A stretch of 64,000 nt of DNA from JAKVCB01 sp963578605 (GTDB taxonomy: Bacteria; Planctomycetota; Planctomycetia; Pirellulales; Lacipirellulaceae), in contig CAUZEA010000002.1 of NCBI GenBank assembly GCA_963578605.1, positions 1-64,000 on the forward strand, read 5' to 3'. Shown one piece after another: positions 35,296 through 44,146 of this stretch. The notes below the pieces were generated by a model. That model was not told the DNA's origin, searched no databases, and was given only the letters and a program-made list of their open reading frames with translations. Positions within the stretch are counted from its first letter, which is position 1. Each line of letters opens with the position of its first letter. The translations under genes were made by a program, and so were the position numbers.

Positions 35296-35787
35296 TCAGT
35301 GAGCTTCCTGGGGATGATCGTCTTCACCACCTGTCGCGTGCTTGACATGTGCATGCTGTTGTTCAGCTTTGTCACCCGGCAACTCGGCCGAATGCATCAG
35401 CCGCTCGCGGGAATACCCGCCAAATCCATTAAAGATTCGCATACCCACATCAGGCACCAGGGCCAGCGTAAGCAGGACACACATAAAGCTGGCCGGCACG
35501 GTAAGAATCCATTTCCAGTTGGCTTCCCACTTGAGATGCATAAAAAAGATGATCACCAGCGAAGCTTTGAAGCAGGAGACGGCCATCATCCATAACCGCT
35601 TGATTTCCTTGCTTTCCCCAAATGGCCATAAATCGGTGAAGGTCCAATACGATGCGGTGGTTGCGATCACCAGTAGCACCGCGACCGTTAAAAACAGCCG
35701 GTAATTATTATGCACGTCATCGTGTTCGTGTGACGTCTCGTGTTCGTGTGACGTCTCGTGTTCCTGTGACGTCTCGTGTTCGGACAT
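35296..35787 (-). CDS. coxD: Cytochrome c oxidase subunit IV-type protein
   Basis: 163 residues from ATG 35787. Three membrane helices (YRLFLTVAVLLVIATTASYW, WMMAVSCFKASLVIIFFMHL, WILTVPASFMCVLLTLALV) with the KASLVIIFFMHLKWE motif of prokaryotic subunit IV/COX4_pro. Both ends are His-rich: the N-terminus has three and a half copies of ETS(Q/H)EH from an 18-bp tandem repeat (about 35722-35775), and the C-terminus reads EQQHAHVKHATGGEDDHPQE. These His/Glu ends could bind copper or zinc; that is a guess. It follows coxC by 20 bp. Confidence 0.87.
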   Translation of the reverse strand: MSEHETSQEHETSHEHETSHEHDDVHNNYRLFLTVAVLLVIATTASYWTFTDLWPFGESKEIKRLWMMAVSCFKASLVIIFFMHLKWEANWKWILTVPASFMCVLLTLALVPDVGMRIFNGFGGYSRERLMHSAELPGDKAEQQHAHVKHATGGEDDHPQEAH

Positions 35788-35807
35788 CGTTACTCCCGGT
35801 AAATCTT

Positions 35808-36866
35808 TCAGAACAAATACAACAAGGGAAACAAGAAAATCCAGACAATATCGACGAAGTGCCAATAGAGCCCAACGTTCTCGATAACGCCAGCCCGCGT
35901 CTTGTCGAGCACATAAATCATCAAGATAAGAAAAGCGATCAGGCCAACGAGCACATGAATGGCATGAAAACCAGTCAGCAGGAAGTAAGTGCTGGCCCAC
36001 ATGTTGCCACCCGGAATCACCATCGGCAACTTGAGCCAATGGTGCTGATCGTTGAAACCCTGGGCGTGACCGCTATGGCTGGAGCCTTCATCATGTTCGT
36101 GCGCCGCGAACCGGAACGGGCTTGCCCGCGGCACTATTTGAACATTGCCGGGAAGCGGTCCCGGCTCATAGGCGGGGTCTTTTTCCTGCTGTTCCTGTGG
36201 ATCAGGCCTGGGAGGCTGGGCATGTAAATCCGCGGGTGGATAAATGGCGTGGGCGAGCTGGGTGAGCAAGATCCTCCCCTGGGGATCTTCGGGATGGTCC
36301 CGCACCATCAACTCAGCCGGCTCAACGTACTTGTGTTGAATTTCATCGACGACCGCGAGGTGCGCCTCATCTTCGGCAGTTCGTTCCGGTTTCTTCTCGA
36401 TCGCTATTTTGAGTTCGTTTAATCGTTTTCGCACTGCTGCCGAATATACCAGGTCGGCCTTTTCGTAGATCCGGCCATGGGGATATTGGGGATAAATCCC
36501 GTGCGCAAACTTGGCACTGTATTCGTAGCCCTTGACCCCCATGAAGACACAACCAAACACGAGGGTCAGTAGCATCCATCCCTTTGCTTCCGCGGACCGG
36601 TTTCTTTTCGCCGCTTCCAAGCAGAGGACCACGGTCAAGCTCGAGGCGATTAATACCGCCGTATTGATTGCACCCCAATGCTCTGCCAAGTGGACATCGT
36701 GCGGCGAAGGCCAGGCAATCGAACCGAACCGCAGCACAATATAAGTACCGATCAACCCTGCGAAAAACATGATCTCGGTCGAAAGAAACAACCACACAAA
36801 TGTCTTGCCGAGCCCGAGGGGCAGGCCAGGATGATATTCGAATTTCAGGCCGTGAGAATCAGACAT
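35808..36866 (-). CDS. coxC: Cytochrome c oxidase subunit III with long inserted loop
   Basis: 352 residues from ATG 36866 (a TTG three codons upstream is possible). The ends match subunit III: FVWLFLSTEIMFFAGLIGTYIV at helix 1, INTAVLIASSLTVVLC, then WASTYFLLTGFHAIHVLVG and GLYWHFVDIVWIFLFPLLYLF. Between the third and fourth helices, residues about 125-280 form a charged, Pro-rich soluble insert (AVRKRLNELKIAIEKKPE..., YVEPAELMVRDHPED, QPPRPDPQEQQEKD, FAAHEHDEG), absent from standard subunit III of about 200 residues. Function of the insert unknown. Confidence 0.9.
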   Translation of the reverse strand: MSDSHGLKFEYHPGLPLGLGKTFVWLFLSTEIMFFAGLIGTYIVLRFGSIAWPSPHDVHLAEHWGAINTAVLIASSLTVVLCLEAAKRNRSAEAKGWMLLTLVFGCVFMGVKGYEYSAKFAHGIYPQYPHGRIYEKADLVYSAAVRKRLNELKIAIEKKPERTAEDEAHLAVVDEIQHKYVEPAELMVRDHPEDPQGRILLTQLAHAIYPPADLHAQPPRPDPQEQQEKDPAYEPGPLPGNVQIVPRASPFRFAAHEHDEGSSHSGHAQGFNDQHHWLKLPMVIPGGNMWASTYFLLTGFHAIHVLVGLIAFLILMIYVLDKTRAGVIENVGLYWHFVDIVWIFLFPLLYLF

Positions 36867-36968
36867 GGTCTTCAAATTTGGGTTTCAAGTACGCGGATGA
36901 CAGGTTGTTGAACAAAAAGGATTGGTTCCACGATTTTGTGGGATCATAAGTTGCCAGGTGACAGTTTT

Positions 36969-37898
36969 TCATAAAGCCACCATGACCAAAAGTAACATCC
37001 AGCAGGGCAAGTACAATAACGTTGATCGGAGCAGCCGACGCGCCGAAACATCATTGCGACTGGCCATGAAGCAAATCGCGGCCATCAACTGGGCGGTTCC
37101 CAGGATGATGGCCCAAACTCCGTATACCACCGGGCTGGCGCTTACCGAGTCCAATGCGGGCACGAGACTCACGGGAATCAGCAGCAGCGCGGCAACAACG
37201 GCCTGGGCCCCGGCACGAAGTCCGGTGGGATCGACGACAGTGAGCATGCGATGTCCTGCCCGGGCATAGTCATCCCGGTGCAGCCAGGCGATCGCCATGA
37301 AGTGGGGGAATTGCCAAAGGAACAGCACGCCAGCCATGGCCAGCGCACGGGAGTCGATCGGGGCACCGCTGGCGGTCCAACCTAACAGGACAGGCAAAGC
37401 GCCGGACACAGCCCCGACGGCGGTATTCAGCGGCGAGAGACTCTTGAGCGGGGTGTAAAGGACCACGTAAACGAGCCACGTGGCGAGTCCAAAACCAGCC
37501 GCGACGGGATTGACCAGGAGCGTCAATTGCAGCGTACCCAAAAGCAACGTAACGGCTCCAAACAACAAGACCGCGCTTGTCGACAAGCGACCTTGGGGAA
37601 GAGGTCGGTTGGCAGTGCGTTGCATGCGGCTATCGGTTTCGCGTTCAAGCCACTGGTTAATTGCGCCGGCGCTGGCTGCAACCAGCCCCGCTCCCACGAG
37701 TGTGTGAACGAGCAGCCACACGCTCAAATCGCGTGGGCTGGCGACATAGGCTGCCGCGGCGACGGTCACGAGTTCCAAGGCCACAATCCGCGGCTTGGCC
37801 AGTTCGATATAGTCTCTCAGCCGCGCACCCAGCCCGCTACGATCAGCCGAGATCGTGAGGGGACGGCTCTTAATCGTTGAGGTGCTCAGGCGGGTCAT
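36969..37898 (-). CDS. ctaB: Protoheme IX farnesyltransferase (heme O synthase)
   Basis: 309 residues from ATG 37898, overlapping the ctaA stop by ATGA. UbiA-fold motifs: ELAKPRIVALELVTVAAA, NQWLERETDSRMQRTANRPLPQGR (the N-x-x-x-D-x-x-x-D aspartate-rich motif in its CtaB form), and the second loop WLHRDDYARAGHRML. About eight helices. Converts heme B to heme O for the A-type oxidase in the same array; with ctaA upstream it completes heme A synthesis. Confidence 0.93.
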   Translation of the reverse strand: MTRLSTSTIKSRPLTISADRSGLGARLRDYIELAKPRIVALELVTVAAAAYVASPRDLSVWLLVHTLVGAGLVAASAGAINQWLERETDSRMQRTANRPLPQGRLSTSAVLLFGAVTLLLGTLQLTLLVNPVAAGFGLATWLVYVVLYTPLKSLSPLNTAVGAVSGALPVLLGWTASGAPIDSRALAMAGVLFLWQFPHFMAIAWLHRDDYARAGHRMLTVVDPTGLRAGAQAVVAALLLIPVSLVPALDSVSASPVVYGVWAIILGTAQLMAAICFMASRNDVSARRLLRSTLLYLPCWMLLLVMVAL

Positions 37899-38956
37899 AA
37901 AGCCACCTCCAGGGCACCGACAGCTTGGGGGATATTTCTCGGGTGCGCGGTCGGTACCCATCGCAGTGTGTAAAGAACAAGTGCAACTGATGTGGCAAGC
38001 ATTAACGATCCGACGGCCACATGCGCGGTAATGACATGGGTCTGCAACCAGCTACCTGCTTCGATCGTATAACTGGCCAACCAGGGGATATTGCTGGCCC
38101 ACTGGGCAACGGAGTATTTAACCGCCCACGTACCGACGCCAAGTCCCAGTTGGATTGTGGTAAGTAACGCGAGCAGGAAACCAAGATTGCGCAGCAGGGG
38201 AACCCGACGCAGGTAGACTACCACAAGCCACGACAGTGCCCCCACGTCGAGGGCCAGCACGACCGCCAGTCCCACGTGAAACTGGGCAGCTGCCGCAAAC
38301 GTCGAGGGCTCAGCCCCGACGGGCATATGTCGCAGCATGGCCCCCAATCCAAGCTGGACAAACACCAACAGGCAAGTCAAAACGACCAGGGCCCGTACCG
38401 TACCCAGTTGGTGCAGCAACCGATGATCGAACTTGCGTGATGTGGTTTTCAGGATTTCGCATGCGGACGCCCCGGTACCCCGCCATCCTTGGGAGGTAAC
38501 CACCACCAGCGAGACGGTCACGGCAAAAAACAAAGGGCCGGTACAACCATGCAACATGGCCAGCAGTCGCTCGTCCAGGAGGACCCGCATACCGCCCAGC
38601 ACACCCTGGGCAACCACCAAAAGCAAGGCAACGATTCCCAGTTGACGGACCCAGCGGCGTTGGTCACATCGCCACAACGCAACCAGCAGCAGGATCGTGA
38701 GCAACCCCACGGCAGCCCCCAGCAGGCGATGTCCATGCTCCACAAACAGATCCCAAGGGCCAAACAACCATGTTTTCCAAGGATAAAGAAAGAGGTTGTG
38801 CCCATAGGTGGAAGGCCAGTCTGGCACCGCCATTCCAGCATCGGTGGTAGTCACCAGACCGCCAACCCAAACGAGTGGGAAAGTAGCGCACGCCAAAACG
38901 AGGGCCCAGCGATGGGGCCAGGGAGAAACCGTGCTGTGAACCAAGTCGTCTTGCAT
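37895..38956 (-). CDS. ctaA: Heme A synthase (CtaA/COX15)
   Basis: 353 residues from ATG 38956 with eight predicted helices. Diagnostic segments: GGLVTTTDAGMAVPDWPSTYG after helix 1, EHGHRLLGAAVG (heme-ligand His), GGMRVLLDERLLAMLHGCTGPLFFA and the C-terminal half FHVGLAVVLALDVGALSW plus ITAHVAVGSLMLA, each with a further His. The loop ASACEILKTTSRKF separates the halves. It oxidises heme O to heme A. Confidence 0.92.
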   Translation of the reverse strand: MQDDLVHSTVSPWPHRWALVLACATFPLVWVGGLVTTTDAGMAVPDWPSTYGHNLFLYPWKTWLFGPWDLFVEHGHRLLGAAVGLLTILLLVALWRCDQRRWVRQLGIVALLLVVAQGVLGGMRVLLDERLLAMLHGCTGPLFFAVTVSLVVVTSQGWRGTGASACEILKTTSRKFDHRLLHQLGTVRALVVLTCLLVFVQLGLGAMLRHMPVGAEPSTFAAAAQFHVGLAVVLALDVGALSWLVVVYLRRVPLLRNLGFLLALLTTIQLGLGVGTWAVKYSVAQWASNIPWLASYTIEAGSWLQTHVITAHVAVGSLMLATSVALVLYTLRWVPTAHPRNIPQAVGALEVAL

Positions 38957-39045
38957 CGGAAACCACTTTGGACATTCACGTGAAGCCCGCACCGGAAACG
39001 CCCTTTCGACAGGGTGGGAGTTTTTGCGGCTGCGGGCCTCTCCGG

Positions 39046-40833
39046 TCAGTCGTCTCCTTGCTTTTCGGGTGGAGGCTGTGTCTGGGGGTAGTAATCGGTT
39101 TCGACTTCTGGCGAACCATACTCGTACGGTCCGCGGTAAACGATCGGCTGGAAATCAAAATTGCCATGCCCGGGTGGGCTGGGTGCCATCCATTCAAGCG
39201 AATTTGCATGCCATGGATTACGCCCAACTTTTTTGCCCATGAATATGCTGGAAAAGAAATTAATCGCGAAGATAATTTGCGTAGCAAACATCCCGATTGC
39301 GCACCAGGTCATGAATTGATTGAGAGGCATGAGGTGGCGAAATGTCTCGTAGTGATAGGGATCGGCTAACCTGCGAGGAAACCCAACAAGGCCCAGAATG
39401 TGCATCGGATAAAACGTACAGTTCAGGAAAACAAAGGTGAGGAAGAAATGAACCTTGCCCCAGGGTTCATTCATCATCCGACCGAACATCTTGGGGAACC
39501 AGAAGTAAATGGCTCCCCACACGGCCATCGCCGTTCCGGCAAACAGGACATAATGGAAGTGGGCCACGATGAAATACGTATCGTGAATAAAAATATCGAC
39601 TGGCGTCGCGGCCATAAAGATGCCACTCAAGCCACCAATGATAAACATGGAAACAAATGAGAGTGCAAACAACATGGGAGTTGTGAATTGAATCCGCCCA
39701 CCCCAAACCGTACCAAGCCAGTTGAATGTTTTGATTGCACTCGGCAGCGCAATGAACATGGTGGAGACCATAAATGTCATGCCGAGCATCGGGTTCATTC
39801 CCGAGAGAAACATGTGGTGTCCCCAAACGATAAATCCGAGCCCCGCAATTGCGGCGATTGAGTAGACCATCGGTTTGTAGCCAAACAAAGGCTTGCGGGC
39901 GAAGCATGCAATAATGTCGCTGACCATACCCATGGCGGGCAGGATCATGATGTAAACGGCCGGATGGCTGTAGAACCAGAACAAGTGCTGCCACAAAAGA
40001 GGGTGCCCCCCACCGGCAGCCGGCAAGGCATTATTGGCCGCCACCCCTTCCGGGAGAAAGAACCCGGTACCAAGTTCCCGGTCGGCGAGTTGCATGAACC
40101 CGGCCGCCGTGAGCACTGGCAATGCAAAGGCTTGCAAGACAGCCGTGATGAACATGGCCCAAATCGTCATGGGCAGCCGAAACATGGTCATCCCGGGGGC
40201 CCGCATCTGAATGATCGTGGTGAGATAATTGATCGATCCCATCATTGACGACACACCGACACAGAGCACCCCAATGAGCCATAGTGATTGCCCGTTCACG
40301 CTCCCTGGGGAAGCGCTGTTGAGAACCGTGAGCGGTGGATACGAGGTCCACCCGGCCCCCGCAGCTCCCCCCTCGACAAAAAAGCTTGAGCCGAAGGCCA
40401 GAAAGGCTGGCCACATGAACCAGTAGCTGAGCATGTTGAGCGTGGGAAAGGCCATATCGTCGGCACCAATCATCAGCGGGATGAGGTAGTTCCCGAAGGC
40501 ACCGGCCAGGATCGGAATAATGACCAGGAAGATCATCACCGTGGCATGCATCGTAAACAACACGGTGTAAAATTCGGGGGAAATCTGCCCCCCTTCGGCC
40601 GCGAAGAGCAACTTTCCGAAGACTGGCATGTCGGACCAGGGATAGGCCAATTGCCAACGAACACCCATTGCAAGCAAACCGCCAACCACAAACCACAACA
40701 GGGTGCTGAACAGAAACTGCAGACCAATGATCTTGTGATCACGAGAAAATACATACGTGGAAAGAAACCCGCCTACGTGCGCATGGTCGTCGGCATGTTC
40801 ATGCGCGTGGGTATCAGCCGTCACGGTACTCAT
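39046..40833 (-). CDS. coxA: Cytochrome c oxidase subunit I (aa3-type)
   Basis: 595 residues; ATG 40833 with GAGG 10 nt upstream is the start. All metal ligands are recognisable: HATVMIFLVIIPILAGAFGN for heme a, HLFWFYSHPAVYIMILPAMG with CuB His and the cross-linked Tyr, GHHMFLSGMNP for the two further CuB His, and HDTYFIVAHFHYVLF for heme a and a3. The YSHPxVY motif places it in the A2 group, which lacks the Glu of A1 enzymes. The N-terminus is His-rich (DTHAHEHADDHAHVGG). Confidence 0.96.
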   Translation of the reverse strand: MSTVTADTHAHEHADDHAHVGGFLSTYVFSRDHKIIGLQFLFSTLLWFVVGGLLAMGVRWQLAYPWSDMPVFGKLLFAAEGGQISPEFYTVLFTMHATVMIFLVIIPILAGAFGNYLIPLMIGADDMAFPTLNMLSYWFMWPAFLAFGSSFFVEGGAAGAGWTSYPPLTVLNSASPGSVNGQSLWLIGVLCVGVSSMMGSINYLTTIIQMRAPGMTMFRLPMTIWAMFITAVLQAFALPVLTAAGFMQLADRELGTGFFLPEGVAANNALPAAGGGHPLLWQHLFWFYSHPAVYIMILPAMGMVSDIIACFARKPLFGYKPMVYSIAAIAGLGFIVWGHHMFLSGMNPMLGMTFMVSTMFIALPSAIKTFNWLGTVWGGRIQFTTPMLFALSFVSMFIIGGLSGIFMAATPVDIFIHDTYFIVAHFHYVLFAGTAMAVWGAIYFWFPKMFGRMMNEPWGKVHFFLTFVFLNCTFYPMHILGLVGFPRRLADPYHYETFRHLMPLNQFMTWCAIGMFATQIIFAINFFSSIFMGKKVGRNPWHANSLEWMAPSPPGHGNFDFQPIVYRGPYEYGSPEVETDYYPQTQPPPEKQGDD

Positions 40834-40891
40834 TTTCAATTACCTCAGTCGTCTGGTATTTTCTCTCATCGTCTATTCAGTCAGAGACCGC

Positions 40892-41662
40892 CTATTGGTC
40901 CACCGTAGCCACCTTCATGGCCTGCTCAGCTTTGTAGGTTTCTGCAAGCCATTTATCGAACTCGCTTCGCGTTTGAAGCGTCAGGCGGGCCTTCATCTTG
41001 TAATGCCCCCAACCACACAGTTCGGCACATACAACGTCAAATTTTCCGGTATCCTTGGCATAGAACCACATGGCCTGCTCCATGCCAGGAATCACGTCTT
41101 GCTTGAGCCGTAGATTCGGCAGGAAGAAACTGTGGAGTACGTCTTGGCTCTTGATCACAAGCAGGACGTCTTCCCCCATCGGCAGATGGATATTGCCGTC
41201 GTAACGAACTATGTCGTCGAGTGTATGAAGTTGTTGGTCGGCCCCGGGATAGCGCACATCCCAATTGAACTGCCGCCCCGCGATTTCCGCCGTTGGGCGA
41301 ATATTGGGTTTGCGCATCTTGGCAGCGGCCCAGGCATCCATTTGATAAATGGCAATAAACAACAGGATCACGGCTGGCACGATCGTCCAAACCACCTCCA
41401 GTGTATGCTCACCATGCGAGAATTTGACAGGTTCGGGGTTGCGCTCGGCATCATATTTCCAGGTGAACTGAAACAGGGCCCACTCGGTACCGATAAACAA
41501 GATCCCGGTGAGCCAGAGAATGAACATGAACAGATTGTCGATTGTGACTCCATGCGTGGAGACATCCCGTGGGAACCATATGTTGTAGTAGGGAGCCACA
41601 ATAAAAGTGGCAACCCCCAGGATCGGCACGAGCAAAAAAACGATACACCAAAAACGGTTCAC
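40892..41662 (-). CDS. coxB: Cytochrome c oxidase subunit II (CuA)
   Basis: 256 residues. I chose GTG 41662 because AGGTGAGG stands 8 nt before it; the open frame goes back to TTG 41737. Two membrane helices (FWCIVFLLVPILGVATFIVA and NLFMFILWLTGILFIGTEWALF) precede the cupredoxin domain with the full CuA site: CAELCGWGHYKM plus the upstream His of DVLHSFFLPNLRLKQD. No fused cytochrome c domain, so the electron donor must be a separate carrier, possibly the diheme cytochrome or the cupredoxins encoded upstream. Confidence 0.95.
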   Translation of the reverse strand: MNRFWCIVFLLVPILGVATFIVAPYYNIWFPRDVSTHGVTIDNLFMFILWLTGILFIGTEWALFQFTWKYDAERNPEPVKFSHGEHTLEVVWTIVPAVILLFIAIYQMDAWAAAKMRKPNIRPTAEIAGRQFNWDVRYPGADQQLHTLDDIVRYDGNIHLPMGEDVLLVIKSQDVLHSFFLPNLRLKQDVIPGMEQAMWFYAKDTGKFDVVCAELCGWGHYKMKARLTLQTRSEFDKWLAETYKAEQAMKVATVDQ

Positions 41663-41760
41663 AGCAGCATCCTCACCTGGCGGGACATTGAGTTTTGGAT
41701 TTTCCGGCGTTCGGATCCAGCGGCTTCCATAAAACAAAGACCTGCCTTCCTGTCGGGCCC

Positions 41761-43080
41761 TCAGTTCAACACGTCGTAATTAATACGCAACCTCGTCGGT
41801 TGGCTGGCTGGTTCAAACGGCAACGACCGCACGTAATCAACAAGCTGCCAGATCTCCTCGTCACTAAGTGTTCCCTTCGCACCGGGTGTCACAGGTCCGC
41901 CACCCGGCATCGGGGTCCCGGCAATGCCAGTATACACTTTGCGATAAATGTCGAGCGGCCGTCGCCCACCACGAAACATCCCCTGGCGCAAATTGCGGGG
42001 GATCGCGTTGCGGGGCGGAAGCAGTTCCTCCAGGACCTCACGGTGATCGGTCAGGCTGCGGTGCAGCAATACCAGATCCTCTTTCGTGGCAACCGTTTGC
42101 TCCTTGTCCATCTTCTTCATACTGGCGCGGGTCGTCTTGATTTGATTAGGCAGTGAGTCGGTAGCTTCTTCAAACGTCATCACGGCCTTATTCCAGATGT
42201 TGTAATCGTCCTGCTGTCCATCCCCTAATCCAGTCGGGCCATGGCATTTAACACAGTTGGCTTTTGTCCCGTAGAACAGCGTCCGCCCCTTATCAACGGA
42301 CGCTGCCCATTGCGCTGAGGATTTGTCAACTGGAATGGCGTCGGGATCAGGATGGATCACCTGTTCTGGGGCCTCTTCCCAACCGGTCACAATGTCCCCC
42401 AGCAGTTCGTCAACGATCACGTTGCGCTGCTCAGAATCGTTGACCGGATCAAGTGGAATAAGGTTGCCATCGTCTCCCTCACCAAGTTCGTCGAAGACGT
42501 ACCCAATGAGTGCGGTTTCCATTTGACCCCGCATGCTGAGATATTTCACATACTCCACCAGCGCAGCCACCTCGGCAGGCGGCAACAGAGCAAACGAAGG
42601 CATCGCCGTACCAGGAACCCCATTCATCAGCGTGCGGTGCAAATCGTTGGTGGTTGGCCGGGCCGGATTGTAGGTCGACTTGAATTTAAAGACGGCCGGG
42701 CGATAGTCGCGCGGATAGGGGTCCAAAAAGAGCGCCGTCGGGCCCCGCCCGTCGCCATTGATCCCGTGACAGTGGGCACAATGTTTCCGGTACAGTCCAT
42801 GCCTCCTGCCCGCCTGGTCATCCCAGACAGGACCGGCAGCGAATTTGAGGTGCTTGATGTCGAGCTTCATCTCGGGCATGACGGAAGGTCCATCGGGAGT
42901 GCCAAACATCGCCTCGATCACATTGACAATTTGCTGTTGATATTGCGGCTCAATTTGATTCGAAACCACTTCCCGCATGTTGAGTCGGAAAACGACTTGC
43001 TCCGATTGGCCACATCCGCCAACCACCAGTAGCACGGCCACTAGCGCAATCCATTCAGAAGTTGGATGATGTTTTGTCAT
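41761..43080 (-). CDS. Diheme cytochrome c lipoprotein
   Basis: 439 residues. Signal peptide with lipobox (LLVVGGCGQ) predicts a lipid-anchored protein. Two heme-binding motifs, CAHCH near residue 100 (in GLYRKHCAHCHGINGDGRGP) and CVKCH near residue 276 (in KANCVKCHGPTGLGDGQ), each with a later Met candidate (GTAMPSFALLP; GTPMPGG). It resembles fused cytochrome c class I domains from cbb3-type or PSII-like donors. Its place directly upstream of coxB suggests that it carries electrons to CuA. Confidence 0.9.
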   Translation of the reverse strand: MTKHHPTSEWIALVAVLLVVGGCGQSEQVVFRLNMREVVSNQIEPQYQQQIVNVIEAMFGTPDGPSVMPEMKLDIKHLKFAAGPVWDDQAGRRHGLYRKHCAHCHGINGDGRGPTALFLDPYPRDYRPAVFKFKSTYNPARPTTNDLHRTLMNGVPGTAMPSFALLPPAEVAALVEYVKYLSMRGQMETALIGYVFDELGEGDDGNLIPLDPVNDSEQRNVIVDELLGDIVTGWEEAPEQVIHPDPDAIPVDKSSAQWAASVDKGRTLFYGTKANCVKCHGPTGLGDGQQDDYNIWNKAVMTFEEATDSLPNQIKTTRASMKKMDKEQTVATKEDLVLLHRSLTDHREVLEELLPPRNAIPRNLRQGMFRGGRRPLDIYRKVYTGIAGTPMPGGGPVTPGAKGTLSDEEIWQLVDYVRSLPFEPASQPTRLRINYDVLN

Positions 43081-43161
43081 CGACTTTTGTATTTTCGTTT
43101 ATTTTTCTACAGAACAATTCTGGCGAATGCTAGTTCGTTCAATCCATTTGGGAGCAAAATA

Positions 43162-44076
43162 TCAACTCCGAAATGCTGTTTCAGGCACGTTCAGGTCAAT
43201 CTCTTTCGTTTTGTCTGGCTCAAGCTTGACCTTGAACCGGCCCTTCTTCGACCACTTGTATTCTTTCGCTTCGGGTGTCGAAAGCACAACTCCGCCTCCC
43301 GGACCGGTGCCCCTTTCGTGCCAGACTTGAATCTCCAGGTCTTCACCTGCCGGAAGATGCGGGATTTCAAAGGTGCCATCTTCCGCCGTCACGGCATAGT
43401 AGCCGTTCTCGCGCGGCAGCATGTAGGCACTCATCCAGGGGTGAATACTACAATTCATCGGTGCCGGTAAGGCCTCCTCCTTTTGCGGAGTAAACGGCAC
43501 CGATGCCCCTGCCGGGATCGTTTGGTTGAACGTGTTTTTTTTACCCCTGATGTTCGTGTTGTGGCCCACGTTATCGCTGTTCTTCAGTTGCAGCGACTGC
43601 CCTACGGTCAAGGGCAACACATGGGTCACGAAAACGCATTCCTTCTGGTCAAAGATGATCGGTTCTTTACTTGGCCCGGCCGACTCGTGGACCCGTGGGG
43701 CATTGCGAACAAAAACGACAATGTTCTTGATCCCTTTCGTAGCGCTGTCGACCAGCAAAGTTTGTTGCAAGGGGGGTTTACCATCCAAGGTGCAAGTCGC
43801 CAGATCTTTCGTTACGTCGTAGGGGGCCATCGTGGGTGGTGCGGCGTCGAACGTAAAACGGCCCCGCAAGGTTCCCCAGCCGGTACCACTTGAGGCCACG
43901 CCTGCAGTCGCTCCCTCACCCGCCGAACCGGAAAACGTGTCGAGCGCTTTGCGAATTTCAATCGCAGTGTGGCTGTTCGCTACGGGACCCAGGTAGCCAC
44001 GCTCGCCACACCCGGACGCCAACCACACAACGCAGGGTACCAGCCATAAACCGCAAGTCTTGCTTTGCTTTATCAT
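43162..44076 (-). CDS. Cupredoxin-domain lipoprotein, amicyanin-type copper loop
   Basis: 304 residues from ATG 44076; lipobox LASGCGE. The middle holds a cupredoxin-like fold with LKNSDNVGHNTNI (first copper His) and MNCSIHPWMSAYMLP, i.e. Cys-x-x-His-x-x-Met as in the amicyanin ligand loop. After it comes a carboxypeptidase-regulatory-like beta domain (TAEDGTFEIPHLPAGEDLEIQVWHE) and a charged tail. It may shuttle electrons between the bc complex and oxidase. Paralogue of the next gene upstream. These proteins are often annotated as methylamine-utilisation-like, but no other mau genes are present. Confidence 0.78.
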   Translation of the reverse strand: MIKQSKTCGLWLVPCVVWLASGCGERGYLGPVANSHTAIEIRKALDTFSGSAGEGATAGVASSGTGWGTLRGRFTFDAAPPTMAPYDVTKDLATCTLDGKPPLQQTLLVDSATKGIKNIVVFVRNAPRVHESAGPSKEPIIFDQKECVFVTHVLPLTVGQSLQLKNSDNVGHNTNIRGKKNTFNQTIPAGASVPFTPQKEEALPAPMNCSIHPWMSAYMLPRENGYYAVTAEDGTFEIPHLPAGEDLEIQVWHERGTGPGGGVVLSTPEAKEYKWSKKGRFKVKLEPDKTKEIDLNVPETAFRS

Positions 44077-44146
44077 ACGTTTTCTCGATTTGCCCCCGAC
44101 GACCTCACATTCCAAAGCCGGTGCGCATTGACCGAACAGCAGCTGC

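Noticed and set aside
34971..35375. 134-codon minus-strand frame between coxD and the ABC ATPase
   Set aside because: No recognisable motif, membrane segment or ribosome-binding site; overlaps the coxD end.
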